Shown here one piece after another: positions 51,299-60,120 of a DNA stretch of 64,000 nt; position 1 is the first letter of the stretch, and each line of letters opens with the position of its first letter. Position numbers and translations under genes: made by a program. The notes beneath the pieces are model-generated. The model was not told the origin of the DNA and did not search any database. It saw only the letters and a list, made by a program, of their open reading frames with translations. Source of the DNA: Streptomyces sp. CoH27 (GTDB taxonomy: Bacteria; Actinomycetota; Actinomycetes; Streptomycetales; Streptomycetaceae); the NCBI RefSeq assembly GCF_020181035.1, contig NZ_JAIQYY010000023.1, positions 80,603 to 144,602 on the forward strand. Direction: 5' to 3'.

Positions 51299-52096
51299 TC
51301 AGGATTGCGGTGCCGGCGGCCAGGTGATCCAGGACGCCGGGATGTCCTCGTGCAGCCGTACGACGTCATGCGGCGCCAGCACCCGGGTGCGCAGCAGCTC
51401 CTGCGCGACGAGCCGGGCCACGGCGATGGCGCCGGGCGGGTTGAAGTGCGTGTTGTCCTGCTCGGTGGCGGTCCAGTTGAAGTAGACCTTCGTCTCCTCC
51501 ATCCCGAGCCGCTGCCACAGCGCGAGCGACAGCGCCTCGATGTCGAGCAGCGGGACGCCCTCCTCCCGCGCGAGCGCCCGCATGGCCGCCGGGTACTCGC
51601 CGTGGGTGGGCACGGCGTTGCCGTCGGCGTCGAACCGGCGGCGCTCGACCGGGGTGGCGAGGACGGGCCGGGCCCCGTGGGCCCGCGCGCCGTCGAGGTA
51701 GAGCCGCAGATACTGCTGGTACGTCGTCCACGGCTCGGTGTAGCGGGTGGGGTCGGTGGCCTTCTCGTCGTTGTGCGCGAACTGGACGAGAAGGAGGTCC
51801 CCGGGGCGGATCTCGGCGAGTATCGCGTCGAGCCGCCCCTCCTCGACGAAGCTCTTCGAACTCCGGCCGTTCATCGCACGGTTGTCGACCTTGTGGTCTC
51901 TCCTCAGAAAGAAGGGGAGTGCCATTCCCCACCCGGTCTCGGGTGCTTCGTCGGCGTATTTCTGCGCCGCCGTCGAATCACCGGCGACATAGAGGGTGCG
52001 GGACCGCCCGGCGGCCTGGGCGAGGCCGCCGGCGGAGAGTGCGAGGGGAACGGAGGCGAGGGCGGCGAGGCCGGCCTGTCTGCGCGTGAGGGACAC
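51299..52096 (-). CDS. Secreted rhamnogalacturonan acetylesterase (CE12, SGNH fold)
   Basis: A 265-aa esterase that deacetylates rhamnogalacturonan. It has a probable Tat signal (SLTRRQAGLAALA). The SGNH blocks are GDSTAA (catalytic Ser), NGRSSKSF, QFAHND and DNTHFNPPGA (catalytic Asp/His). GTG 52096 has aaagga upstream. Its product lies in the same transport and degradation unit as the pectin lyases. Confidence 0.92.
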   Translation of the reverse strand: MSLTRRQAGLAALASVPLALSAGGLAQAAGRSRTLYVAGDSTAAQKYADEAPETGWGMALPFFLRRDHKVDNRAMNGRSSKSFVEEGRLDAILAEIRPGDLLLVQFAHNDEKATDPTRYTEPWTTYQQYLRLYLDGARAHGARPVLATPVERRRFDADGNAVPTHGEYPAAMRALAREEGVPLLDIEALSLALWQRLGMEETKVYFNWTATEQDNTHFNPPGAIAVARLVAQELLRTRVLAPHDVVRLHEDIPASWITWPPAPQS

Positions 52097-52116
52097 GACG
52101 GTCCTTTCTCAGGCTG

Positions 52117-53457
52117 TCAGTGATTCTTCTTCCAGTCCGCCTGAGCCTTGTTCAGCTGATCGGCCAGCGTGTCCAGGAACTGCTTCGCGCTCAGCTTGCC
52201 GAGCAGCAGCTTCTGGAAGTTCGGCTCGTTGTCGGACTTGGAGATGGTGTTCCAGTCGGGCAGGTAGTACGGCAGCTGGACGATCTTCGTGTCGGCCCCG
52301 TTCAGTGCCTCGGCCGCCAGCTTCGTGGGCTCGGCCTGCTGGATCCACGCGTCCTTCGCCGCGTCCGTGTTCGCCGGCACCTGCCCCGCCGACTGGTTGA
52401 ACTTGGAGTTCTCGGCGGCCGAGACGGCGAACTCGATGAACTTCCAGGCGGCCGCCTTGTTCTTGCTCGACTTGAACAGGCTCAGCCCGTCCACCGGGTT
52501 GGACACCTGGACGCGCGTGCCGTCGTCCATCGTGGGGTTCGGAACGCCCCGGAACTTGTCCTTGCCGAGCGCCTTCAGATGGTCCTGGTAGGAACCGAGA
52601 TTGTGGCTCAGCATGCCGATGGTGCCGCTGTCCCACTGGGCGACCATCTTCGTGAAGTCGTTGTTGATGTCGGCGGACGGGGTGTCCTTCTTGTAGAGCG
52701 CGATGTACTTCTCCAGCGCCGCCACGTTCCTGGGATCGTTGACGGTGGTCTTGTCACCGTTCCAGAACGAGGTGATGCCGGTCTGGCCGTACACCGCGTC
52801 CAGGGCCGGGGCGATGGATCCCGCACCGCCGCGGAGGGTGAAGCCGAACTCGTTCTTGCCCTTGTCGGTCAGCTTGTCGGCGGCCTCGTAGAACTTCGAC
52901 CAGGTCGTCGGCGCGGCCAGGCCCGCCTTCTTGAACAGGTCGGTCCGGTACCACAGCGTGCCGTTGTTCGCGGACGTCGGCACCTGGTAGAGCGTGTTGT
53001 CGCCGCCGGCCGCCTTGCTGACGTCGATGAGGTTCTGGTTCAGCTTGCCGTTGAGGGCGCTCTTCGAGAGCCGGGAGTCCAGCGGCTCCAGCGCGTTCTG
53101 GGCCGCGACCTCGGCGAGCATCGCGGTGCCCACGCCGCCCACGTCGGGCAGGCCGCCGCCCTGGATCGCGGTGTCGTACTTCGACTGGGCGCCGGCCGCC
53201 GGGATGCCGACGTAGTCGACCTTGATGTCCGGGTACTTCTTCTCGAAGTCGGCGATGATCTGCTTCCAGATGTCGGTGCGGACACCGCCGTTGGTGTCCC
53301 AGAAGGTGATCGTGCCCTTCCCGGACCCCTCGTCCCCCTTGTCCCCCGCGCTGCCGCTGCCGTTGTCGCCGCACGCGGTCGCGGTCAGCGCGACGACGGA
53401 ACCCACGGCGACGGCCATGACGGCACGCCTGCTTCTGCGGATGCTTCTGCTCTTCAT
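52117..53457 (-). CDS. Sugar ABC transporter substrate-binding lipoprotein
   Basis: Family 1 extracellular solute-binding protein (446 aa) with a lipobox ending at Cys29 (LTATAC), an acidic linker, and GTITFWDTNGGVRTDIWKQI. It delivers an oligosaccharide, here probably a pectin or rhamnogalacturonan fragment, to the two permeases encoded at 55.5-57.3 kb. Unlike the usual order, the binding protein gene is separated from the permease genes by an oxidoreductase gene and a broken gene. No ATPase gene lies nearby; Streptomyces often shares MsiK for this. Confidence 0.92.
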   Translation of the reverse strand: MKSRSIRRSRRAVMAVAVGSVVALTATACGDNGSGSAGDKGDEGSGKGTITFWDTNGGVRTDIWKQIIADFEKKYPDIKVDYVGIPAAGAQSKYDTAIQGGGLPDVGGVGTAMLAEVAAQNALEPLDSRLSKSALNGKLNQNLIDVSKAAGGDNTLYQVPTSANNGTLWYRTDLFKKAGLAAPTTWSKFYEAADKLTDKGKNEFGFTLRGGAGSIAPALDAVYGQTGITSFWNGDKTTVNDPRNVAALEKYIALYKKDTPSADINNDFTKMVAQWDSGTIGMLSHNLGSYQDHLKALGKDKFRGVPNPTMDDGTRVQVSNPVDGLSLFKSSKNKAAAWKFIEFAVSAAENSKFNQSAGQVPANTDAAKDAWIQQAEPTKLAAEALNGADTKIVQLPYYLPDWNTISKSDNEPNFQKLLLGKLSAKQFLDTLADQLNKAQADWKKNH

Positions 53458-53491
53458 ACGTCGGCTCTTTTCATCATCGAAGGAGAGTGCG

Positions 53492-53540
53492 GAAGAACGA
53501 AGAACTACGAAGAACTACAAAGAGGACGGACTACAAAGAC
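53492..53540. repeat. Short tandem repeats after the broken GH43 frame
   Basis: A purine-rich tract contains gaagaactac twice in tandem (about 53499-53518), then two ctacaaaga copies separated by a few bases. The last is the stop region of the broken gene. It lies upstream of the binding-protein gene and has a composition unlike its surroundings. Confidence 0.6.
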
Positions 53541-54387
53541 GTGATCCGGAACCGGGTGAAGGTCGCCGCCCCCGCGTGCCCCGGTCCCTCGGGAGCGACG
53601 GCGAACAGGCCGAGCAGGGCACCGACCCAGCCAGGGCGTGGCCGCGAAGACGGGACCGGAGCGGCGCGGGCCGTCCCCGACGTCGTAGCCGAACCGGCAG
53701 CGCGCCCCGGCGCCGATCTCGATCCGCAGCCGGGCCCGCCCCTCGGGCGCGGGGCAGGACACCCCGGCGTCCCGCTCCAGGTCGGCGACAGCCTCCGCGA
53801 ACCGGTGCACGAGCCGGACCGTGCCGTCGACCGCCCGTTCCAGCCCGATCCAGCCGAACGCGTCCCCGAGGACGACGAGTCCGGCCCGCGCCCCGGGTTC
53901 GGCGGTGTCCAGCCGCAGCTCGACCTCCACCGTGCAGGGCAGGCCGGGCAGCCGCTGGGTCAGGAGGTTCGGGAGCCTGCGCGGGTCGTGGGCGTCGGCC
54001 GAGCGCGGATACGGTACGGCGCTCGCGCAGCAGCTCCGCCCCGGCGGCGACCCAGCGCAGCTCCTCCAGGAAGCCGTCGGGATCGCGCAGCTGGAAGGCG
54101 CTGTGCCGCTGGGCGCCGTGGTTGTCGAGCTCGGCCGGCCCCTGGCCGCGGACAAAGGTGCGCCCGCCCCAGAAGTTGTGCCCCTCGACGTCGGGAACGG
54201 CGACACCGACGCCGAGGTGGTGTGCGTGGTCGGCGGGGCTCAGCTCGGTCACCGCCGTACCGGCCAGGGTGGTGACCGGGTGCAGATAGGGGCGGGGGGA
54301 GAGCCGGGCGGGCAGTTCGGGCCGGGTGACATACCGGGCGACCGGGCGGCCCACGGCCCGCAGGACCAGGGTGTCGGGGGAGGTCAT
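53531..54387 (-). pseudogene. Chimeric broken gene: PmoA-like N-terminus joined to a GH43 C-terminal domain
   Basis: From ATG 54387 the first 125 codons read as a PmoA-like protein (DHAHHLGVGVAVPDVEGHNFWGG, then GFLEELRWVA). The family is normally about 300 aa. Near 54000-54015 the protein-like frame changes to another, which encodes the beta-sandwich C-terminal domain of GH43 enzymes (LLTQRLPGLPCTVEVELRL, GLVVLGDAFGWIGLER). Near 53620-53632 the frame changes again, ending ALLGLFAVAPEGPG...TRFRITSL. A deletion fused two genes and another indel followed. The ATG overlaps the stop of the upstream oxidoreductase. Confidence 0.75.
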
Positions 54388-55526
54388 CAGCGGCTCACCT
54401 CGTTCCGTACGGCCCAGGGAGCGCCCAGTTCGGAGTAGAGGGCGAGGGTGTCGGCCGAGGCCGCGACCAGTGCGTCGATGCCGGGCACGATCCGGCGGTC
54501 CTCGGCGGGCAGCCGCCGCCAGGCGCCGTCCGGGAGCGGGGCCGGGTCGGGGGCGGTGCGGACGGCCTCCACGACCCGCATGAAGGCGCCGGTGTCGTCC
54601 GGCGGGACCAGCAGCTCCGCACCGGCCGTGAGGTGCTCGACCAGGTTCTCCAGCAGATCGGTGCGGCCGTACTCGGTCTCCTCCGGGCCGTGCCCGGCGC
54701 GCTGGAGCAGTACCCGGTCCTGCTTGTACCAGAAGGTGATCCGGCCGCTGCCGCCGTGCACCAGGACGTACGGCTCCCCCGGTTCCTCGGCGCACAGGGT
54801 CGCGGCGACGGTGACCGGGCCGCGCGGGGTGCTCACGCGGACGCAGGAGGTGTCGTCGGACTCGATGTCGTTGGCCCGCCGCAGCTCGGTCTCGATGCCG
54901 GTGACGTCCTCGGCGCGGGTGGTGCCGAGCAGGGCGAGACCGGTGGCGACGGCGTGCGCGAGGGGATTGGTGAGGACTCCGTCGACCACGTCGGTGCCGT
55001 TCAGGCGGCGCCGGCCGGCCCAGGGGGCGCGCCGGTAGTAGGCCTCGTCCCGGGCCCAGGCGCCGGCGCCGCCGACCCCGACGATCTCGCCGATCGCGCC
55101 CTCGGCGAGCAGCCGCCGGATCGCGGGCACGGCGTGCGAACCGAGCGACTGGAACCCGATCTGGCAGACCACGCCCGCCGCGCCCACCCCGTCGGCCATG
55201 CGCCGGAACTCCGGGTACGACGGCGCGGGCGGCTTCTCCAGCAGCAGGTGCGCACCCCGGGCGGCCGCCGTGAGCGCGAGGTCGGTGTGGGTGGGGATGG
55301 GGGTGCAGACGACCGCGATCCGGGCGCCGGTGGCGTCGAGGAGCGCACCGAAGTCGGCGGACTGCTCGGGTGTGCCGAGGCCGTCGGGGATCTCGTGCGG
55401 GGCCAGCGGGGTCAGCTCGCAGATCCCGGCGAGCCGGACGAGGCCGCGCCGCTGGAGCCGGCGGATGTTGTCGAGGTGCCAGCGGCCGTGACCGCGCGCG
55501 CCCGCGAGAACGATCGGCAGTGTCAT
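54387..55526 (-). CDS. Gfo/Idh/MocA-family oxidoreductase
   Basis: NAD(P)-dependent dehydrogenase of 379 aa. It has a Rossmann start (IVLAGARGHGRWHL) and the EKP motif (HLLLEKPPAPS) that places a catalytic Lys. The C-terminal half is the family's alpha/beta domain. It overlaps the permease stop (ATGA) and so belongs to the sugar ABC operon. Family members oxidise sugars such as L-arabinose or galactose, or uronate derivatives. A sugar 1-dehydrogenase role would fit the neighbours but is unproven. Confidence 0.87.
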   Translation of the reverse strand: MTLPIVLAGARGHGRWHLDNIRRLQRRGLVRLAGICELTPLAPHEIPDGLGTPEQSADFGALLDATGARIAVVCTPIPTHTDLALTAAARGAHLLLEKPPAPSYPEFRRMADGVGAAGVVCQIGFQSLGSHAVPAIRRLLAEGAIGEIVGVGGAGAWARDEAYYRRAPWAGRRRLNGTDVVDGVLTNPLAHAVATGLALLGTTRAEDVTGIETELRRANDIESDDTSCVRVSTPRGPVTVAATLCAEEPGEPYVLVHGGSGRITFWYKQDRVLLQRAGHGPEETEYGRTDLLENLVEHLTAGAELLVPPDDTGAFMRVVEAVRTAPDPAPLPDGAWRRLPAEDRRIVPGIDALVAASADTLALYSELGAPWAVRNEVSR

Positions 55527-56410
55527 CCCTTCACCGCCCCCGCGCTGAAGCCGGTGATCAGCCACTTCTGGATGAAGGCGAAGACGATCACGACGGGTAC
55601 GGCCGCGATGATGCCGCCCGCCGCCAGCGCGCCGAGGTCGACGCTGTCCGCGCTCATCAGGGTGTTGAGGCCGACCGGGATGGTCTGCTTGCTCTGGTCG
55701 GACAGGAACATCAGGGCGAACAGGAAGTGGTTCCAGGCGTGCACGAAGGCGAAGGAGCCGACGGCGATCAGCCCGGGCCGCAGCAGCGGCAGGACGACGA
55801 TCCGGAAGGCGGTCATCCGGTTGCAGCCGTCCACCCAGGCGGCCTCCTCCAGGGAGTACGGCACGTTCCGGATGAACCCGCTGATGAGGATCATCGACAG
55901 CGGCAGCTGGAAGACGGTCTCGGCGATGACGACACTCGCGAGCGAGTTGATCATCGACAGCTTGGCGAAGATCTGGAACAGCGGGACCAGCAGCAGCGCG
56001 CCCGGCACGAACTGGGAGCACAGCAGGGCCAGCATGAACCCGCGCTTGATCCTGAAGTCGAAGCGGGCGAGGGCGTAGCCGCCGGCCAGGGCGACGACGG
56101 TGGTCAGCACCAGGGTGGCGAGGCCGACGTAGACGCTGTTGGTGAAGTAGGTGCCGAAGCTGCGCTCGGTCCACACCTTCTGGAAGTGCTCGAAGGTCAT
56201 CGGCCACGGCACGAGCGAGGTGGAGCCGGCCGGGCGCAGGGCGAAGAGCAGGATCCAGTAGAAGGGGATCAGGGTGAAGAGGAGATAGATCGACAAGGGG
56301 ACATAGATCTGCCGGCGCGGTACCTCGTCCCAGGCGCGCCGCCGCTTGCGGGGCCGGGCGGGCTCGGGCGCCACGCGCCTGTCCTCCGCGGGAGCGATCT
56401 CGGTGATCAC
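55523..56410 (-). CDS. Sugar ABC transporter permease (MalG/UgpE type)
   Basis: Integral membrane permease (295 aa) with six predicted spans and the EAA loop (EEAAWVDGCNRMTAFRIVVLPLLRPG) in the second half. GTG 56410 overlaps the stop of the other permease (GTGA). Together they form the membrane channel for the carbohydrate bound by the lipoprotein encoded at 52.1-53.5 kb. Confidence 0.92.
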   Translation of the reverse strand: MITEIAPAEDRRVAPEPARPRKRRRAWDEVPRRQIYVPLSIYLLFTLIPFYWILLFALRPAGSTSLVPWPMTFEHFQKVWTERSFGTYFTNSVYVGLATLVLTTVVALAGGYALARFDFRIKRGFMLALLCSQFVPGALLLVPLFQIFAKLSMINSLASVVIAETVFQLPLSMILISGFIRNVPYSLEEAAWVDGCNRMTAFRIVVLPLLRPGLIAVGSFAFVHAWNHFLFALMFLSDQSKQTIPVGLNTLMSADSVDLGALAAGGIIAAVPVVIVFAFIQKWLITGFSAGAVKG

Positions 56411-57342
56411 TTGGTCTCACCTCCGAACTTGCTCAGCCGCAGATAGACGATCGAGCAGAAGAGCAGGATCACGAACGCCACCGTGGTCAGCGCGGAGGCG
56501 TAGCCGAAGTTGTGCGCGTTGACACTGGTGTTGGCGATGTAGAGGGGCAGGGTCGTGGTCTCGCCGGCCGGGCCGCCGCCGGTCAGGGTGTAGAGCAGGT
56601 CGACGTTGTTGAACTCCCACACCGCGCGCAGCAGCGTGGACAGCACGATGGCGTCCTTCAGATGAGGCAGGGTGATGTGCCAGAACTGCTTGATCCTGCT
56701 CGCCCCGTCGACCTCGGCGGCCTCGTACAGGTCCTTCGAGACGGACTGGAGGTCGGCGAGGATGAGGATCGCGAAGAAGGGCACACCCCGCCACAGGTCG
56801 GCGACGACCGCCGCCGGGAAGACGGTGGAGGTGTCCGACAGCCAGCTGGTGCCGTACGACCCGATGCCCGCGTCGGCGAGGTAGCGGGTGATGCCCGTCT
56901 GGGAGTTGTAGAGCAGCACCCAGATCGCGGAGGTCAGCACGCCGGAGACGGCCCAGGGCGAGAAGACCAGGGCGCGGCCCAGCGCCCGGCCGACGAAGGT
57001 CTGGTTGACGATGAGCGCCAGCGCCAGGCCGAACAGCAACTGCAACCCGACTTCCACCACGACCCACTTGGCGCTGAAGGACAGCGTGTCCCAGAACTGG
57101 GGGTCGTGGGCGAAGATCTGGGTGAAGTTGCCGAATCCCGCGAAGCCGTTCCGCCACGGCTTGGTCGGGTTGTATTTCTGCAGGCTGTAGTAGAAGACGC
57201 TGAGCACCGGGTAGGCGATGAAGCCCAGCATCAGCAGGGCCGCCGGGGCGATCAGCAGGTACGGCAGCCTGCGCGGGGGCGCGGAGGCACGGCGCCGCCG
57301 GGGTGGCGCGGGCGGTTTCGCCACGGCTGCGGCTTGGGCCAT
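56407..57342 (-). CDS. Sugar ABC transporter permease (MalF/UgpA type)
   Basis: Integral membrane permease (311 aa). An Arg/Pro-rich cytoplasmic start precedes six spans. The EAA loop reads YEAAEVDGASRIKQFWHITLPHLKDAI. ATG 57342 is preceded by ggagaa. It is the first gene of the transporter operon; two LacI-type operator sequences lie 43-78 bp upstream. Confidence 0.92.
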   Translation of the reverse strand: MAQAAAVAKPPAPPRRRRASAPPRRLPYLLIAPAALLMLGFIAYPVLSVFYYSLQKYNPTKPWRNGFAGFGNFTQIFAHDPQFWDTLSFSAKWVVVEVGLQLLFGLALALIVNQTFVGRALGRALVFSPWAVSGVLTSAIWVLLYNSQTGITRYLADAGIGSYGTSWLSDTSTVFPAAVVADLWRGVPFFAILILADLQSVSKDLYEAAEVDGASRIKQFWHITLPHLKDAIVLSTLLRAVWEFNNVDLLYTLTGGGPAGETTTLPLYIANTSVNAHNFGYASALTTVAFVILLFCSIVYLRLSKFGGETK

Positions 57343-57384
57343 GACTGTTCTCCGTTCGCAGTGGGGCACTTGCAGCGGCTATAG

Positions 57385-57420
57385 GAAGCGCTTGCTACAT
57401 GCACATGGGTGAAGCGCTTC
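57385..57420 (-). promoter_or_regulatory. Paired LacI-type operators ahead of the sugar ABC operon
   Basis: GAAGCGCTTG (57385-57394) and the perfect palindrome GAAGCGCTTC (57411-57420), 26 bp centre to centre, match the common core of LacI-family operators in actinobacteria. They lie in the 104-bp gap between the dehydratase gene and the permease. No LacI-type gene is in the window, so the regulator would be encoded elsewhere. Confidence 0.7.
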
Positions 57421-57446
57421 GGCAGGTGGGACAAACGCGGGTGTGC

Positions 57447-59180
57447 TCAGCCGGCGTACGGGTCCGGCACATGGCCCGGCCGGGCCAGGAACTCGAAGTC
57501 GCAGCCGGTGTCGGCCTGGGTGATCTGCTCGTTGTAGAGGGCGCCGTAGCCGCGTTCGTACCGGGCGGGCGGCGGGGTCCACTCGGCCCTGCGGCGCGCC
57601 AACTCCCCGTCGTCCACGTGGAGATGGAGGCTGCGGGCGTCGACGTCCAGGGTGATGAGATCCCCGGTGCGCACCAGCGCCAGGGGCCCGCCGACGTACG
57701 ACTCCGGGGCCACGTGCAGCACACAGGCGCCGTAACTCGTGCCGCTCATCCGGGCGTCGGAGATCCGCACCATGTCCCGCACGCCCTGCTTGAGCAGGTG
57801 GTCGGGGATGGGGAGCATGCCGTACTCGGGCATGCCGGGGCCGCCCTTGGGACCGGCGTTGCGGAGCACCAGCACGCTGTCGGCGGTGATGCCGAGCGCG
57901 GGGTCGTTGATGATGCGCTGCATGGTCTTGTAGTCGTCGAAGACGACCGCCGGTCCGGTGTGCTTGAGCAGGTGGGGCTCGGCGGCGATGTGCTTGACGA
58001 CCGCGCCGTCCGGGCAGAGGTTGCCGCGCAGCACGGCGACCCCGCCCTCGCTCGCGACCGGGTTGTCCCGGGTCCGGATGACGTCGTCGTGGTGCACCTG
58101 GGCGCCCGCGATCTGCTCGCGCAGGGTGTCGTACGAGACCGTCGGCCGGTCCAGGTGGAGCAGGTCCGGGATCCGGGAGAGGAAGCCGGGCAGGCCGCCG
58201 GCGAAGTGGAAGTCCTCCATGAGGTACGTACGGCCGCCGGGGCGGACGTTGGCGAGGACGGGCACGGTGCGGGCGATGCGGTCGAAGTCGTCGAGGGTGA
58301 GCCGTACGCCCGCCCGGCCGGCCATGGCGATCAGATGGATCACGGCGTTGGTGGAGCCGCCGAGGCCGAGCACGGTGGTGACGGCGTCCTCGAAGGCCTC
58401 ACGGGTGAGGATCCGGCTCAGCTTCCGGTCCTGGTGGACGAGTTCGACGGCTGTCATGCCCGCTTTGGCGGCCATCCGGTCGTGTCCCGAGTCCACCGCC
58501 GGGATGCTGGACGCGCCCGGCACGGTCACGCCGAGCGCCTCGGCGGCGGCCGTCAGCGTGGACGCCGTACCCATCGTCATGCAGTGGCCCGGCGAGCGGG
58601 CCAGGCCGCTCTCCAGCTCGGCCATCTCGCAGTCGCCGATGAGGCCGGCCCGCTTGTCGTCCCAGTACTTCCACATGTCGGTGCCGGAGCCGAGGACCTC
58701 GCCGCGCCAGTGGCCCGGGAGCATGGGCCCGGCCGGCACGAAGACGGCGGGCACATCGGCCGAGGCGGCTCCCATGAGCAGGGCCGGGGTCGACTTGTCG
58801 CAGCCGCCCATGAGGACCGCGCCGTCGACGGGGTAGGAGCGCAGCAGCTCCTCGGTCTCCAGCGCGAGCAGGTTGCGGTAGAGCATGGGGGTCGGCTTCT
58901 GGAAGGTCTCGCTGAGCGTGGAGACCGGGAATTCGAGCGGGAAGCCCCCGGCCTGCCACACGCCCCGCTTCACGGCCTGCGCGCGGTCCCGCAGATGCAC
59001 ATGGCACGGGTTGATGTCGGACCAGGTGTTGAGGATCGCGATGACCGGCTTGCCGAGGTGTTCCTCGGGGAGATGGCCGAGCTGGCGGGTGCGGGCGCGG
59101 TGGCTGAAGGAGCGCAGGCCCTCGGTGCCGTACCACTGGTGGCTTCTGAGCTCCTCGGGGCGTTTGCGGGGCGCGCTCAT
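57447..59180 (-). CDS. IlvD/Edd-family sugar-acid dehydratase
   Basis: Fe-S dehydratase of 577 aa in the branch with L-arabinonate, xylonate and galactarate dehydratases. Cys ligands are expected in DINPCHVHL (near residue 58), MGGCDKSTPA and SPGHCMTMGTAS; the last motif is typical of IlvD/Edd. Its C-terminal half has RISDARMSGTSYG. ATG 59180 overlaps the DapA-family stop (ATGA). The product would be a 2-keto-3-deoxy sugar acid. Dihydroxyacid dehydratase for branched amino acids is unlikely in this setting. Confidence 0.88.
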   Translation of the reverse strand: MSAPRKRPEELRSHQWYGTEGLRSFSHRARTRQLGHLPEEHLGKPVIAILNTWSDINPCHVHLRDRAQAVKRGVWQAGGFPLEFPVSTLSETFQKPTPMLYRNLLALETEELLRSYPVDGAVLMGGCDKSTPALLMGAASADVPAVFVPAGPMLPGHWRGEVLGSGTDMWKYWDDKRAGLIGDCEMAELESGLARSPGHCMTMGTASTLTAAAEALGVTVPGASSIPAVDSGHDRMAAKAGMTAVELVHQDRKLSRILTREAFEDAVTTVLGLGGSTNAVIHLIAMAGRAGVRLTLDDFDRIARTVPVLANVRPGGRTYLMEDFHFAGGLPGFLSRIPDLLHLDRPTVSYDTLREQIAGAQVHHDDVIRTRDNPVASEGGVAVLRGNLCPDGAVVKHIAAEPHLLKHTGPAVVFDDYKTMQRIINDPALGITADSVLVLRNAGPKGGPGMPEYGMLPIPDHLLKQGVRDMVRISDARMSGTSYGACVLHVAPESYVGGPLALVRTGDLITLDVDARSLHLHVDDGELARRRAEWTPPPARYERGYGALYNEQITQADTGCDFEFLARPGHVPDPYAG

Positions 59181-60088
59181 ATGGACCATCCGGCGGCGAT
59201 GGCGGCTACCTCGGCGCGCTCGTCCTCGGGGAGGTGCCGGCTCGGGGGCCGGACGTCCCGGCGGCACAGGCCGAGCGAGGCGAGGGCCTCCTTGACGATG
59301 GTGACGTTGTCGGCGGAGCCGTGGGCGGCCCGGAGTTCCTCGAAGCGGCGGATCTGCTCCCACACCTTCATGGCGGCCGGGTAGTCGCCGGACCGCAGCG
59401 CTTCGATCATGTTCAGCGAGACGGCCGGGGCGACGTTCACGAGTCCGGAGGTGAAGCCGGTGGCGCCCGCCGAGAAGTAGGAGGGGGCGTACGGCTCGGC
59501 GAGCCCGGCGACCCAGACGAAGCGGTCGAGGCCGGCGTCGCGGGCGAAGGCGGCGAAGCGGGACGCGTCCGGTACGGCGTACTTGACGCCGATGACGTTC
59601 GGGCAGTGGTCGGCGAGTTCGGCGAGCCGGGCGCCGGGCAGCTGGGCGTTGCGCAGGTACGGCACCACGCCCAGCTCGGGCACGGCCTCGGCGATGGCGC
59701 GGTGGTAGTCGACCCAGCCGGCCGCGGAGACGTAGGGGTGGGCGGGCTGGTGCACCATGACCATGCCCGCGCCGAGGTCACGGGCGTGCCGGGCGGAGGC
59801 GACGGCGGTGGGCAGATCATGTCCGACACCGACGAGGATCGCGGCGCGGTCGCCGACCTCGTCGATGGTCAACTCGGTGACGAGACGGCGCTCTTCGGGG
59901 CTGAGGGCGTAGAACTCGCCGGTGTTGCCGTTCGGGGTGAGGGTGGTGATCCCGGCTTCGAGCAGGCGGCGCAGCAGGGCCCGGTGGGTGCCGGTGTCGA
60001 TGGAGCCGTCCGCGGCGAACGGGGTCACCGGGATGGCCACCACGTCGGCCAGGGCCGCCCGCCTGCTCTCGAACGTCACGCTGCTCAT
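59177..60088 (-). CDS. DapA-family aldolase/dehydratase (keto-deoxy sugar-acid dehydratase candidate)
   Basis: Class I aldolase-fold enzyme of 303 aa. It has GNTGEFYALSPEER in place of the GTTGE of dihydrodipicolinate synthase, and the Schiff-base Lys in VIGVKYAVPD. This resembles 2-keto-3-deoxy-L-arabinonate and 5-keto-4-deoxyglucarate dehydratases. Either would yield 2-oxoglutarate semialdehyde, the substrate of the aldehyde dehydrogenase at 38.6 kb. ATG 60088 follows aggaagg. It is coupled to the dehydratase and follows the GntR gene. Confidence 0.85.
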   Translation of the reverse strand: MSSVTFESRRAALADVVAIPVTPFAADGSIDTGTHRALLRRLLEAGITTLTPNGNTGEFYALSPEERRLVTELTIDEVGDRAAILVGVGHDLPTAVASARHARDLGAGMVMVHQPAHPYVSAAGWVDYHRAIAEAVPELGVVPYLRNAQLPGARLAELADHCPNVIGVKYAVPDASRFAAFARDAGLDRFVWVAGLAEPYAPSYFSAGATGFTSGLVNVAPAVSLNMIEALRSGDYPAAMKVWEQIRRFEELRAAHGSADNVTIVKEALASLGLCRRDVRPPSRHLPEDERAEVAAIAAGWSI

Positions 60089-60120
60089 CGATGACCTTCC
60101 TCTGCGACGGGCCGGGGATC

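Noticed and set aside
53515..54795. A single 426-codon frame spanning the broken gene
   Set aside because: Beyond codon ~125 of the PmoA part it is Arg/Pro-rich, while other frames carry clear GH43-domain sequence.
57447..59180. Branched-chain dihydroxyacid dehydratase (IlvD)
   Set aside because: The operon context and neighbours point to the sugar-acid branch of the same family.
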